The notes under the pieces are model-generated. The model saw only the letters and a list, made by a program, of their open reading frames with translations, searched no databases and was not told the DNA's origin. Source: Eleginops maclovinus (Eukaryota > Chordata > Actinopteri > Perciformes > Eleginopidae). From it: 64,000 nucleotides of DNA. A program made the position numbers and the translations under genes. Below, piece by piece: positions 13,798 to 28,000 of the stretch; within the stretch, counting starts at the first letter, position 1, and each line of letters starts with the position of its first letter. Location of the stretch: contig NC_086355.1 in NCBI RefSeq assembly GCF_036324505.1, forward strand, positions 21,194,518-21,258,517, written 5' to 3'.

Positions 13798-15726
13798 CTA
13801 ACCGAATACTTTTAATGGTAAAACTGCTGGAACTCTATTTACACTACCATCCCCACACTGTGATCCATAATCTATAGTTAACTGTGTTGTATGGCAATGA
13901 AAGCATAAAAAACCTCAGGGTATCGATGACTAAGAATATACATTGTCGTATCAGTTTGTTGACTTCCCGCCAATTCGGACTTAGTTTTTTGTTTGCTCTT
14001 TGTTTAGCGTAGATGTGTGTCTAGGTGCAGAGCTGTGTGTCAATGAAATAAATTTGAGCACTGTTACGGTTGTCAGAGGGGTATAAGGCAGTAGGAGTCA
14101 AACACAGAACAAAATACGGGCTGGTATAATTAAGGAAAGGCAAGCTTTAAAAAAAATAGCTCGTACAAAAACATGAAACAAGGGAGCAAGCTAAGGTAAT
14201 AAAAAAAAAAACGCAAACACAAAACGAGGAACAAACCGGGATGGCATGAGGTCAGCAAATCCATATGGGACATAAACAATCAAAAAAGGCCAGAAAACAC
14301 AGACAGGAAGTTAAATCCTACAAGACGGTTTTCTAACAATACGAAAATGCAAACAGAAAATAAGAACACCAGGATCATGCCAACGTTCGGATGTGATTGT
14401 TGCTCATTATGCACGCACTGTTGGGAAGATTGATTTATAGGTTGATACTTATTTTAGAAATGGGCTACACATCCTGATTTATTGGAAACAAGCAATTTTA
14501 TGTCAAACCAGACATTTAGTTCCCCTATTTAGCCCTATATTTTAACCCTTTGATTTGCACGCCTAACTGCCACTTTGACAATTCGACTGAGATTGGTCGA
14601 ACCAGACTCCTTAGTTAGAAAAGTAGACAGTCGCGGTCGATCCCTATAGGGCTGTGTCTTCTCTACCATGAGCTATGGATCATACACTTTATTTTCACAC
14701 TCATAGCTTTCCATATACCCATACGTCTGTGCAAATGACTATAGCCTTTAGTCCTGTGCAGTCACATTCACCTGCCTACATACAGTTCACAGCTGCCAGT
14801 TCACCTAACTTGCATGAATTGCAATTGTGGGAGGCAGAGAGCTCAATCCCTGGAAAGGCCCCCAACACTTGCTTCGCCTCATCTGCTATGAGCATAGTGT
14901 TACCATCCACATGTCGCCCACTAATACCTTTCGCATGCTGGATTTGCATATTTATTTACTAAAATAGTTGCCAGTGTGTTTTTAAATCACAAAAATTCCC
15001 TTAAGTTTGAATTTGCTATGCTGTGTCTGTTCGGAAAAGAGTCCGTAGGCTATGTTATTGCGATGGAAATAATATTGCTTCAGTTTTTCACGCTTCAATA
15101 TTGCAATTACTTCTTAAGTAGTTACATACACATGCCAAAAATATGATAATGGGTATGGTATAATGTGGATTCTGTCAGTTGGCAATATCTTCCTGGAGTA
15201 TAAATAAACTCAATGTATTAGTGTATATAGGTTTTCTTGCAGATCAACAACTTCTACTTTGATACATAAAAGAACGCTTTCCTTAAGGCCTCTTGCACTC
15301 CCTTAAAAGAGATTTCGATTCAAGCTTCTATTTATTTACTTATTTAAACATTTTATACATTTCTTTTGCTACACTTTAAGACAAATTATATTATACGGAT
15401 GTTGGTTGTCAAAAATTCGAACAGAACTAGGAAGAAAGCTTTTAAATATGTTGCCTTCTGCCTGAAATAATGTACAGAAGGAGCTGAAACTGTCAGATCA
15501 CTATGGGGGAGAGAGATTCCATTTTAAAGGACAGAGAACAAACACTTTGTCAATGTGATTGCTTTTATATCCCCTAATTGAAGTTGTTTTAAAATTGTGC
15601 CAATTTTTAATGCTTTATAATAGTTTAACATTAACATTAACAAATTCTAACATTATACTTTTATGTGATTATAAATAATTGTACTTTTTTATTTTGTTTA
15701 CACTTCTACACACTGTCACTTCTTTT
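13798..15726. other. no gene seen; possible degraded repeat
   Basis: No coding signal. The stretch 14,060-14,330 is purine-rich with several A-runs, and its wording (AGGAAAGGCAAGCTTT and A-rich blocks) resembles a dispersed fish repeat, but I cannot define its ends. The remainder appears unique. Confidence 0.4.
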
Positions 15727-15780
15727 ATTTATATATACAGTATATATATATATATATATATATATATTTAATATATATTG
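15727..15780. repeat. (TA)n microsatellite
   Basis: An alternating TA tract of about 50 bp with one CAG interruption. Confidence 0.9.
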
Positions 15781-18700
15781 AAGAAGTGTATATATAAAAT
15801 AATTCCGACTCCAATGATTCTGATTGTTATTTAATATCTTTTAGTCTCTTCATTAACCACACACACCAGCACGGTGGGATCAGAGCCTGAGGTCTGGATC
15901 TGAGAGTTGAAATGCTGCTCATGGAGCCAGTGGTTGGCATCCAGTGTGATGCAGGCTGCAGTTTGTTGGCTCCAGCCCACATCACACTCCCACAGTGGCT
16001 CTGAGGATTAACCCGAGCCCCTCTGCTCTGAAATCACTTCTCCCCGGCCAAGCTGCTCTGGCAGGCAGGCAAAGGAAAGCAGGTTGACACCAGGTTGAGG
16101 ACAAAAAAAAGAGATTATGAACGCCACTCAAATATTTATTCATACTCCAGGCTTAGTGTGTGGATAATTTTCTGTTAAAAACTTAGCTCTTAACCTAAGA
16201 ATACTCATTGAAGTGGCAAAGCATTTCATTTTCCTAACTGTGAAAAAATTGGACTCCATTTTCTGCAGTTGTGTTAAAAGAAATAGCTCTCTGTTTTGGA
16301 AGCACTTTGTATTCTTAGACATATACTTTTCATTTCAAGTAGATTTTCTTTTATGGGGAAATTAAACTAATCGTTGGCCATTTTCTTGAGTTTCTCTCAA
16401 ATGGGCTGTTTTTTGTAAATGTAAAGCGGTGTGGCAGTTATAGATGTGACTGTACGCTCAGTCATCAAATAAAAACTGAAAATCTTTTTTTTATAGATGA
16501 CTACTGAAGCTCGGAGAGACATTCTCAGAGAGAAAACCAATTCTGGTGATCGGTCTTATCAAAATAGTTTTCTCTGCTGTGTTTATGACTGAAGAACAGG
16601 TGAATGAAAAGGTTTTGTATAAACTTTCTAAGTTTAAATTCCTTTTTTCTCCATCTGTGAAAACTGTAGATAAATGTTTTTCATCCACAAGAGACTTAAG
16701 TGAACCACTACCCCATGTTCTGAATCACACTGAAAGTTGATATTTGTTTACACTTTTTAATTTATCTTCTGAATTATCTGCAAATGTCGGAGGGTACTTA
16801 CAGGTAGACCAGCCAGAAGCGAGAGACAAATGATCTCTCTTGCATTACCCAGGGATTGGACCCTTGGTTCTGTGGGTAAATTTGAGGTAATTGCTAACTG
16901 CTAATTGTTGTGTTTTAGCGAGTTCTAAAATTGTAATTTCTCTCGTCTTGCTTTAAGCTCCAAGTCCATGCTAATTGGCAGACCCAAAAATTAGCATCAC
17001 GAGAGGTCCCTCAACAAAATCCAATGCAATTTTTCCAATGGATTATTGAAGAAAAAATGTTGTTTTGTTCAGCAGGACAATGATATACTAACACCATTTT
17101 TATATTAGTTGAAGCATAAATGCACAAGCTAATTTCATGCTATAGTGGAGCTATATACATAGGGGGTGGCATGACTTTATGTCCATGATGACTTTTAGTA
17201 GTCTTATTTAGCCACTTGTTATCAACCACCTTTAAAACATACTTTAAGTGGGGTGGGGTAGTTACTGACAAAAATCTGAAATGTCTTTAAAACTATTTTA
17301 ACAAATGAAAAACAAATCAAAACTTAACCCCAAATCATTCCTGAAAAAAGATTTTCCTGGCTAAAACTCTTTGTTTCATTGGTGTTATGTCATAAACAGA
17401 GGAGACAAAACTATTTAGATAAGAAATTGAGAGGGAATTGTATTCTCTCTGTTTATTTCACATACTGGTCATGTGTCTAAATGTTTCACCTGATGCATTC
17501 CACCTCTGTGATGACTTGACCAACAAGAGACTATTTTTGCTTTAGAGTACATTTGCTGCTGGTGTTGGTGTAATACGTGATAGTTTGAACTAGAAAAAAA
17601 CGTTCTTCAAAGCACACCCAATGTGAAATTTTAACCCCCACTATGTGGGAGCGGCTCAATACTCCACACTATGTTTCATCATAGAAAGTACTATAGTAAG
17701 GATCCAACAGGGTTATGTTAAGAAAAAAAAGCTGATTTTGCCTTTAGATTAGTTGTATACGATATCTTAAATACTTGCAAGGATGCTGACATTTTATATG
17801 TAGTTAGGACTGCATATTTAAAATCTGTTTTACCGGAGTTTTGTTTTAAAGTGAGATTGGAAATACTGTATACTGTGATAACCCATTCCATAGAGCTAAA
17901 GCTGAAAAAACCTGCTAGTGTTTAGTCATTAATCATTTTAGATGGGCAAATCAGCGGTTGTATATCAAAAATGACAAGCTTCTTTTGTGTTCCACTCAAA
18001 GACCATTGTTTTATAAAACATTTAGTTCTTGAATCCAGCAGCTCGATTGTCATTGTACTAAAGATATAAGCTAATTAATTTTTCATAACCATGAGAATAT
18101 AAAAATCTTTTCAAGTGTTCCAAGGGAACTTGTCAAGTTATATTTTCTGTACGCAAAGAGTTGTTCCCGTTCCACACTAATTAAAAAGGCAACTATTACC
18201 TCTTCGTCTAATTAAGCTGTCTTCATAAAGCTGCCACAACAGTGTATGTTCACATTATTAACTCCTCAGCCTGGTCTCTCCCTGGCTGACAGACCCAGTT
18301 CTGCTCCTCATTGCTAAAAGGGAGTAAAGTTTCAAATTCAGCGAGCCGGTGAGTCCATGTATCAGTGACGCCAGGTGGCAGAATACTGATGCGTCGCCCA
18401 CCAACTCAATTAAAGCAAGATCGCCCTCAAACCTGAGCCGAGGAATCAATTTGTAACTCAGCCTGGGTTTCAAATGGGCAGCGATAGATTCTGCTGTGTC
18501 AGTGGGTGAAGAGTCATTACTCACAACACCTGAGGGAAGTGACAGTGGCTGTAATGAGATTCTCAATACCCCGTCTCTCATACACATCAGCACCGCTAAA
18601 TAGCATGAAGAGATCCTAGGACTATGTTTATAAATGTTCTTCGCATTGGAGCCCAAGGAAATGGATCCTATTAATAGGGCTTGTTCTGTCTCCCAGCTTT

Positions 18701-19640
18701 TTTTTCCCCCACCAATTTATGATTGTGTCATTAACATGCCTGTGCTAACAGATCAAATAGACATATTAATTCAGAGGGTGCTGCTATGCGTGGTGGCTAA
18801 AAAGAGCAGGAACATATTTCTGTGCTCTGGGGACAGGCTGCGAACATGTTTTGCTGGCTGTTAGCATTGTGGAAAGGTCAGTGCTAGACCTCAAATGGGA
18901 TTAACCTTTAACAGAGGGTTTCAATAATTTGCTATAAACATGTTTTTTGCAAATGAATCAATGAATTGTCTTTTAAAATCAAATTTGGATTAATTTTTTT
19001 AGAATAAGGGAATAATCTAAGCTAAATAAAGTATTCATCATGTACGTTTTTATTTAGTATTCTACCGTAGAATTCAAAATCCTGCAGTATAGCAGGGACC
19101 TACATTTTCCAATAATAATTTAAGCTAATATTTTGTCAGACACATACAGTAGATATCAAGGAGCAGTGCAAGAGGCCAGTTAATGGGGTGGCAGGCTACT
19201 TCACGTGACACTAGGGTGCAACCAAATACTGCAGCCACAGCAAACGGGTCACTCACTCGAACTCCCCGGTGATCTTCACCACAACAAACAGTGAGGATGA
19301 CTAGCCCCCCCAATGACCACCACTCAGCTCTACTAAAAGCAAAACAAACAACTGAAAACAAGGATAAAAAAAAGGATCCCAGTTGGAAAAATACATCTTC
19401 ATATTGTCGTCAGGATATTCTGCATGAAATTCTATACATAATGTATAGGATAGTATTTTCTTAATTAATGTTTGTGTGGATAACAGCGCATGTGGGTATT
19501 AGAGGGAATTAAGTAGTGGAACAATTGGCCACAAATGGATTGAAAGCAAATCAGTTACAAATTAGCAGTATCTATCAGTAGGGCAAAAGTTAAATCATTT
19601 ACTCACTGCTCCATAGCCTCTCTGTAAACTGGACATAAAA
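15781..19640. other. no gene seen; candidate conserved non-coding DNA near 18.2-18.9 kb
   Basis: No domain-bearing ORF. A 132-codon minus-strand frame at 18,258-18,656 has no recognisable motif and no splice context. The region 18,240-18,880 is less AT-biased and lacks repeats, and contains homeodomain-type TAATTA cores nearby. It is a reasonable place to look for a conserved non-coding element. Confidence 0.4.
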
Positions 19641-19649
19641 TGCAGACTT

Positions 19650-19830
19650 TACACTTACACTTTACGTTGTACATTTATATTATATTTTCATGTAATAATC
19701 CATTACATTGCACTATTTACTATCTGTATTTCTAATTTTTTGCTATGCTTCATATTGTGTTGTATTTTGCTGCGGTAACGAAAACATTTCCCAATTTGGG
19801 ATAAATAAAGTATTTCTGATTCTGATTCTA
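19650..19830 (+). mobile_element. LINE 3' tail
   Basis: It ends in CCCAATTTGGGATAAATAAA followed by GTATTTCTGATTCTGATTCT, the common 3' terminus of Rex1/CR1-like fish LINEs with a short terminal tandem repeat. No coding part remains. A reverse-oriented relative of the same tail occurs at 40,092-40,131. Confidence 0.7.
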
Positions 19831-20439
19831 AATTACGAAAGTTAATATCAAGCAGCAATAGCAAAAGTTATGGGATAATAACACAAAAGGAAAACATTTA
19901 TACCAGATACAAAGTGAAGTAGGAATGGAAAGCACTTGGGGGAAAAACAGAAGGGAACAGAACATAATTAGCAGGATAAAATGGGACACTCCAGATTAAA
20001 CTCATCACTATATCTTATTGGAAAACCAACTGTGATGGTTGCCAACAATCAGAGACAATAGAATACATATGATTTAGTTGCTCAGAATATTCCAGAGAAA
20101 GACGCATTCTGAAAACTGCCATGAAACTAAATAACATTAAGGACATGGATCTCAAGTCAATATTCGTAAGAAACACTGGAAATGAAGTTTGCAAACATAT
20201 CTTCTAAGAAGAAGAAGGACAATAACGATGATGGCCTTCAGGTTGGATTAAATTCAAAGCACAGAAAAACAAGAAAATGCCCAAAATTCACCGCTGCCGT
20301 CAGGCTAGGAGAGCGGTTGGCTCGGACAGACCAAGGTTATTTTCAGCCACAGAACTGAGAGTCCAATTCCCGGGTAGTTTAAACTTTTTGTTGCTTTCTC
20401 TGGCAGGCTTATCTCTAAATTGCAAAGAGGACAAGACAT

Positions 20440-20650
20440 ACTTTTTCCATCCTGGCTGGCCCAAGTGCCATCCCGACCTCTGCAGCCAATCCAGAATGTA
20501 GCAGCTCGACTGGTTTTCAACCTACCATAGTTCTCCCACACTACACAGTTTGCCTGCTCCCTCAACTGGTTACCAGTGGCTGCCCAAATCCGCTTAAAGA
20601 AACTGGCCCAGACCTACTGTGCAGTGAAGGGAACAGGTCTTTTCTACTTC
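20440..20650 (+). pseudogene. L2/CR1-like LINE C-terminal fragment
   Basis: In one frame the conceptual product reads LQPIQNVAARLVFNLP, a stop, then about a dozen residues and SLNWLPVAAQIRLKKLA. These correspond to the block 'LQ-vQNaAARlv ... LHWLPV..Ri.fK' found near the C-terminus of L2-like and related LINE proteins. Only about 70 codons are recognisable, with at least one stop. It is a dead fragment. Confidence 0.6.
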
Positions 20651-22797
20651 CAGGCCAAACCTTGCAACCCAGCATGTGCACTTTGCTCTGCATCTGCCAA
20701 TCGACTCACTACTAGTACTTACTACAATGGTTTGGATTATTTTAAGCAAACATATCTGCAATATTCTTTTTGTTCTGAGTTTTTATTTTCATGGATTAGT
20801 CCACATATTGTAGGTGGCTTTGTATATAGCCTCATCTGAAGGAAATGTGACATAAAGTCAAATAATGCTTTAAAAAGGGGTGGCTTGGTTCTTCACGTTG
20901 AGTCTTTTAAGGTAGATATGAAGGGCAAGTTGTGAGTTGCATCACAGAATCGCAGAATTCTCCAACCAACAGTTTGTTACCTTTATTGAATTGGAACCAG
21001 CCTAACATTGGATAGGAAAAGTGCACTGCAAAATTGTAAACCAAATGTGAGGCAAAACTCTTCAAAAATAATGAAGTTATTTTTAGACGCCCTGCTAAAC
21101 AAACAGACAAAACAAATAACCTCAGGCCACAGAAAAGTACAGGTTCCCTAAAGGGCTCTTGGATGCTCTAGTGCCAACAGTTTAAGATAAGAACTTAACT
21201 AAAAATAGCAGTCATCCCGGGGTGAATTCACAGAGTTATTTTCTGATGCGATCCAACACCTTGTGAGCTCAAACTTTGTTCCCATCTGTCCTTGAGCCGA
21301 TCATAGATTCCGTAATGTGAAGTGACAGGAAAAACTTTAACGCAGTGGAAATCCATTTATCTCCCTGAATGGGATGTCTTATCTGACACCTGAGCCTGCT
21401 GTTTAATGTCTTCCTCAATGTTAGGGGACATTTTAAATGAAGGGTTTTCAAAAAAAATAAGCCTAAGGGAGACAGAGCGGGAGGCAAACACAGCAGTACA
21501 GATACAAACACAGATACAACAGTGACAAGGATAGCATCTGTCCAAATTAACTTGCAAAGCTTCTACTATCGGTTCAGTCTGAAAGCAGCATGGAGGTGAG
21601 ACTATTTCAGTGAAATGCATGTTAAAGTCAACCTGTGAAAATGCACATACTTTGAAGATTTTGATTTTGTTTTCAGGTAGGGAATTCTTCTTTAAATGTC
21701 ACAATTAATTATGAAAAACAACTTCTACATGAGCTTAAGGTTAAAAGACCATCCATAGCAAACAACAGAGACATTTGGAAACATTTATTGTAACAAAAGA
21801 AAGCTTTTAAAGGTTTGACAGTTCAAAAAACAATATATTTCTGCTATGTACTTTTCTTCCTCTTTTATTTTAATTAAATGCTGTGTCTTTTATAAGGGGT
21901 ACAAGTAATAACTTGACCTTGTCAGACGTTGAGTAGTCTTAAAACAAATCTGAACCATTTGGATGGATGGACATTTCAGAAACTTATGGGTGACTTCAAA
22001 GACACTACTTCCATCTTTTATGTTGATTATGCTCTGTAGATACAGGCACAAGTAAAGTAAAGGTGTTTGCATGAATTAATTTGATGAATCTCTTGCTTTT
22101 TTGGCAAGAACACATTAAGCCTTTCTAGGAAAGGATTTTAATGGCTGCCAGGATTAAGTTAACCGCCACATTTTTTCCAGTCCACGGAGTGGTATTTTGA
22201 TTTTATTGACTACCCGTTCACCTGGGTGCTTGGTGTCCCTGTTTATCTTTGGTTGTGTTCAGCAGGTTCTGTATGGAGGCTCTCTAGGTGAATGAGCCAC
22301 ACCTGGGCCCATTGTGCTCAGTCCTATAAATACCTCCCTCATTCTGCAGCACCGCTCTCTCAGAGGGAGAGTCTTTCTCCCGGCATGCATAACGACAGCA
22401 GGTGGATTATTTTGGTGTTTTTGTGCAGTACATGGAATGGTATATTGGAAACCTTTTTTGTCTGGTTGGGTGTAGCCAACATAAACGCTTGTTTGTTGTT
22501 GCAAATTAGTTGTAATTAAACTTAATGCACAGGAGTGCCTTTAGAGAGTGAATGCATGTAATTTCCATTGTATATGTGGCGAGGCAATGAGACTTAAAAT
22601 AAGACTACATAGGCTTCAATGACCCTGAAGGGGACATTTGCAGTAAAGTATAGTTAACAAAAATTATATAATATAGACACAATAGAACGCATTTTCACAT
22701 ACTTATGTATTGCTCAACCCACATTTTCCATTATAGTGCTTTTTTTAAAACAATTTGTTCAAGTGTTTTGATCATGGATGTATCAAGACAGCTAGAA
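20651..22797. other. no gene seen
   Basis: No coding signal. Around 22,150-22,470 a TATAAATA box-like string (near 22,325) follows a GC-richer stretch. It could be a promoter-like or repeat-derived segment, but no transcript can be inferred. Confidence 0.4.
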
Positions 22798-22925
22798 CAA
22801 TCAATCAATCTATTAATATAGCCAAATATCACACATTTTACATATGTCTCAGTGGACATTACAGTTATATACAGAATATGAATATGACACCATATGTCAT
22901 TGGACAAGGCAAAAACTTAATGCAA
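22798..22925 (-). repeat. dispersed fish retroelement tail (degraded)
   Basis: The string AATCAATCAATCTATTAATA, then TAGCCAAATATCACACATTTTA and a TCAGTGGACATTACAG-type block, resembles the reverse complement of a common fish element 3' end. Intact copies of that end read as an ATCAATCAATCTTTATTTAT-type start, a tatatagc box and a 'tctca-ggacactttacag' box. It is diverged. Confidence 0.4.
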
Positions 22926-24886
22926 TAGATGCTGTGTGTAAATTAAAGAGATAATACACTTACAAAATAGGTTTGGCTTGAAAATGCATGTGTCTATAAA
23001 TAATAATAAGATGTCAACAATCCTGTAGGAGCCATCAAAGAAGTATTAAGGTGGGCATCAGGCCAGGGATGGAGGCGGGACTTGTTCATGTTCATGGCCA
23101 GTCTCTTCTCAGACAAATGAATAGGGAAAATAACTCTTGATTTGGCTTTTAGTGCAGTTTACAATTTTTAGACCATAAATATTTAACTAAAGTCTATAAG
23201 TGTTCATAGTGGGTAACTAAAAATGTGATTAACAATGTTAGTTAATGGGAACAAATATTTTCCAGCCTGTCGATGTAACTGACACGGCAGCTGTAGTACC
23301 ACCACTTGGCCACTACGAACATTTGATTTGACGTGAGCCCACTTACTGGGGGCTTGGTTTAATACATTACGTGGTACAAGAGTAGTTGCCCTGAAAAACA
23401 ATTTAGTAGCAGTAACATTATGAATAAGAAGGCAATCAGAACTAATTGTGTACAAATCTTACATCTGAAAAATGTATTTTTATCTTGTTTTAGTTTTTTT
23501 ATTTCTGAATGTCTGCCCCTGGCGTCAACTTTTTTGTAAACACAATGTATCATGCTCATATATGCTCTTGAATAAATAAATAAAAAGTTGTTGTCGTGAT
23601 ATGAGAGTACACTGAAGTTTCAGGGAACACGGGAGGTTGCTTTAACAGAAAGCAAACTAAAGTCATCTTCACCATTTCAAAGCAATGGAGGGTGTGGTTT
23701 AATGAGACTCTCCTTAACACATAACAAACCCTATGACATAGGTAAACACCTTATTAAATAACTGCTGGAACATTTAATGAATGCAAAGCCTCACTTTGTT
23801 CATCCACCTGATTGCACTTTGCTATTAACGTGGTTCCTGAGTTCATCAGTATTCAGATCAGCTGAAGTCCAGCCAGGAGTCTTTTGCCCTGTTTGGCCTT
23901 TCTGTTTCTGACCTTTCAGTGATTAATGCCAGGCCGGCGCTCTCTGTTAACCTCCCAACTCCTCCAACACAAGCTCCCCTCTGCTGTGAGCCGCACACGT
24001 CTCGACAGCACAGCCAGATGTTGAGGCTAGAGGACTGGAACAGTTTGTTTGCAGAGTTTAATTCATGTGTTTGAGAGCAAATTAAAGCAAGACCACTTAA
24101 AAAGTCTAACAGCTCTCTGAGGAATACACGCACATGGTGTTGTGTGTGGCACGATGCTATGTCAACTGCCAAGGATTGTCAAGCCAGTGCTGTGTCATCA
24201 CCAGCTGCAAATTATTTCCTGTGTGGGATCATGAGGCTTTTTCTTTTGATGTTTATGTGAACGTGTCACCAGCGATGTTCCAGCTAAGACAGAATACTAA
24301 GAAGATATAACAATGAGGCAATCTGTAATTAATCAGGGCTGTGTCTATTGTCATCTGTAAATTGAAAAAAGCAAAAACAAATGTGTTTCAAACTTTAGAT
24401 AACTGATTCAATGACTTGTTTCAGGTTAGCTCAGGATTTAATCTTTACAGTCTTCTTGTGTCATGACTTAAAAGTTGGGCTTTTTGGACTAACAGTGTTT
24501 ATTTCTGGATGAAAAGTCGTTACAAATGACTTTTAGAGGTATTGCCATTCCTATTGGCAATGATTATATTGTGCTCTAGAAAAGTAGCTGCTGGTATCTA
24601 GGAATGCAAAAATAGTCATTAGACCAACAGGGCGAGAAACAAGCACTCAGATAAAACAGGAAACAAGTCGTTAATGAAGCCATTTTACAATAAATTAGGC
24701 ACATTACTCTCTCCCACAAAGTCCAGTAGATCAAAATTGAACAAGCAAGTTTTCTGTAAACTGTGTCGACATCAAAAAAACGATACATAATTCATACTCC
24801 CAATGTTGGGGTTTCTATAGCATGGTTGAGGCCAGGATGTTTGGAAAATATTGTAGTTGCCTTTCACTATTTAAAGGTAATAATAC
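22926..24886. other. no gene seen
   Basis: Unique-looking sequence. The stretch 23,800-24,180 is of more even composition and may be conserved non-coding DNA, but this is only a guess. No ORF is credible. Confidence 0.45.
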
Positions 24887-25082
24887 TAACCTCCGCCAAG
24901 GCTGTTTCCATTAGTGAATAAATGTGGAGGTTTCTACCCGTTGATTCGGATCAACTCAAATGTAATGGTTTCTTCATTGCTTTATCCTTCCATTAAGTTT
25001 CAAGGAAATTGGGAGTGTCTTTTTTTCCTTGTTTCCACTTACAGACAAACAAAGCATGAAACAAACCAAAAACATAACCTCT
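24887..25082. repeat. degraded dispersed repeat with ACCTCCGCCAAGG end
   Basis: It begins with AACCTCCGCCAAGG and ends with ACAGACAAACAAAG and AAAACATAACCTC. These are the two boundary phrases of a widespread vertebrate/fish repeat whose intact copies run from CCTCCGCCAAGG to its inverted counterpart. The interior is shortened and diverged. Confidence 0.55.
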
Positions 25083-28000
25083 TTTCTGAAAGAAATAAAA
25101 TCCAGGCTTTTATGAGTTAGGTAAGAAAGGATGAAGAATACATAGATAGTGAAAATGATTGTGGTTGTTCTTTGGTATAAAATGTACAAATGAGTCGGCC
25201 ATTGTTCTCGTAGAAACAGACAACACAATAGCACTATTATGTTATCCATTTGACACTAACCACATTCTTTCTCTACATAAGATAGTTTCCTACATGATAG
25301 CCAGTACGTAACAATATTACTGCAATCTTGACGATATAGATTTGGCATTTAGTTTACGTTTCATTTCTTAACCAGTGGAGTGTGAGATGAGTCATACTTC
25401 TTGTTCCCATTGAAATCCAATCAGAGGTGTCTGAATGAATGCAGATGGCCCACGAGTAGACTAATGACCAAAGTAGTGCCTCTAATATGTGTAATGGGTT
25501 CCATTAGAGGCTGATCAGCAACATCTGAGATCATGCATGTGATTAACGCATGAAGATGGAATCTATATTCTTTTCCCTGATAACGAATAACTGAAAACAT
25601 GGTTAGGCAAAAGCTCCAGATAGATGAGACTAATGACTTATAAGATGGAATGCACAAAAAAGTCTTACACTTAGCCATGTAAAAGTTTATAAATTAAAAC
25701 GAGACGATCCATGGAAACAAACTGAATAAACTTTATCACATGAATGAAGCATGCGATTTGGCGCCACAAAAAACAACTCCAGATCCGTGCAGGCTGTAAC
25801 CTTTGGCATAAAACCACATGAAATACAGAATCAAGCCATATTTCCACATTGGAGCATTTATGATGTATTTTTGGAGGCCGAACTGGATGTTAGCATAGCA
25901 ATGGTTCCCTCGGCTAAAAACAATGAGGTTTTCCATTGGATGTTGGAATAATTACAGAAAATAAGTTCTGTGGAAAACATTTATTATGAAAACGTTCCCA
26001 TTGGGTTGTTTTGGCAGCATAATCTCCATATATTATAATGCTTTTATGATATTTGAATTACAAATTAAATCATTAGCTAACGTTAGACTATAAACAAGTG
26101 CATCACAGACTCAGAGCTCCTTAGCAGTGGGTATTTTGCTGACATATTTTATGTTTTAGAACAATAAAATCTCATACTTTCGTATTAACCAAAGACTTTA
26201 TTTCATCATTATAACCACACAATCCATTGACTTCGAGCTAAGGGAACCAGTGAGTGCTAAAATGCTAATTCATTACCGATCTAAGGTCTCATTCCTGCAC
26301 AGTTCTATTTGTTTGGACCTTCGACTGTTGTTTTAAATACATTACCCTCTCCTTGTGCAACGGTTGGATAGAACTTGCTGGAGAATTGGCACCAACAGCT
26401 GTTCATCTTGACACACTCCTAATATTCACAAAGTAGTAAATCAAAATTAGCATTTGTTCAATCTTTACATTTTTCTCCATTACCACCACCTCCTGTTTCA
26501 AATCTTCATGCAGCAGATGCAGATGCTGCATATCATTGGACTCCAATTGCTAAAGTGTTCTCCCTTACCATCACAAATATGTTGCAACGCCACATGACAG
26601 TGTGTAAATAAAATAAAGCCCCTTTGTTGCTTTTAGTGTCACACTGAGTGTTGGATTTGGCAGGCGGATGCAGGACTGTTTCACATCCGTGTCCAATAGT
26701 GTACTTCCTTTGAACAATAATAATACCCGCTCGCTTCCTGCCACACATGTGATTGTTGATGGCAACTGTTGAAAGGGCTTTCTCTTCATTATGTAAATCT
26801 CCTGGGTGACGACACATTTGCGCCATCCTTTGGAACGGAGGCCAAGCACTAAAAGCTGATGTTTCTTAAATCATCTCTGAGGAAAAGGCATCAGAGCACA
26901 GGGCAAAAAGAGAGTAATACAAATATGCAATCTCTTGACCTTCTTCAAACAGGGGAAATGCAAGTTAGTCTGGCATTTGCTCAAACAACACATTTTTTAA
27001 AGTACAGACACAATTGGTGATATTTATTCATTGACAGAAATACTTAATGATATTGTTTAGTAATTAAGATTACAGTGAAAGTCATTAAAGGGAAGGTGCA
27101 CATCAGAAGCCCTATACAGCTTTATTCAGTATGTAAATGAAGACCTTTCTAAAGCATGGGGCAAAATCTTACTCTTATCGATTTCCTATAATTTTACAGC
27201 TCCACCCTGAACTCATGTCCCCTGAGGTAAGAACACAATCTGTATGCCTGGGAATACTGTTCCATATGTATGACTCCAGTGGGAAAAAATGTGCAGTCAA
27301 CACTTTTCTATAGCTACTGTATGGGAGTCTTACATAATAATAAAACTATCTTATTCTTTCATTTTATAGTTGGTACTCCGCTGTGTGGTATTATGTCACT
27401 TAAGCTGCGTGCATGAAAATAGTGTTTTAGTGGATGGATATTAAGAAGCCTTACCACTGTTATTTCTGAAAGACTTAGCATGTTTCCACTCAATTGTCTC
27501 CTGGCTCCTTAATAATCAAAATAACTGCAAATGATACACATAATGGAAAGGTATTCATATTTTATCGTGCTTAACTTTATTGGATCATAACAAATTAGGA
27601 ATAGAAAAATATGCATTGCTCTGGTTTAAGGCAAAACTTTACTATGGATCTCAGTTAACAAAGGCGAAAATAGGGCTTGCAACAGACAAAATAAGGCTTA
27701 TGCTGTGTCTCAATATGTATACTGAAATGTGCTATTTTAGTGCATAAGTTCATCTCAATACGAAGTTCATAAAAATGCACTGTCACTGACTACCTGGAGT
27801 GCATGTTGAAAAGGTTGAGTATGAAATGCTGGACACCTCTCACACTCAACAACCACCATCTTTGATATGTAATAGAAGTCCTTATAGCCTTGATTGGGGT
27901 AACTCAAAATAACACAAGACTATACAAAGAAAAGTTTCACATCTGGTTTTTATTATATTAAATACAGTACATCTACTATGTAGTGTCAAAAAGAGACCAC

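Noticed and set aside
18258..18656. 132-codon minus-strand ORF
   Set aside because: No domain, no splice context and no neighbouring exons; length is within chance for a less AT-rich stretch.
22150..22470. Promoter of a gene (TATAAATA box)
   Set aside because: There is no downstream ORF or exon, and a TATA-like string alone is expected often in AT-rich DNA.
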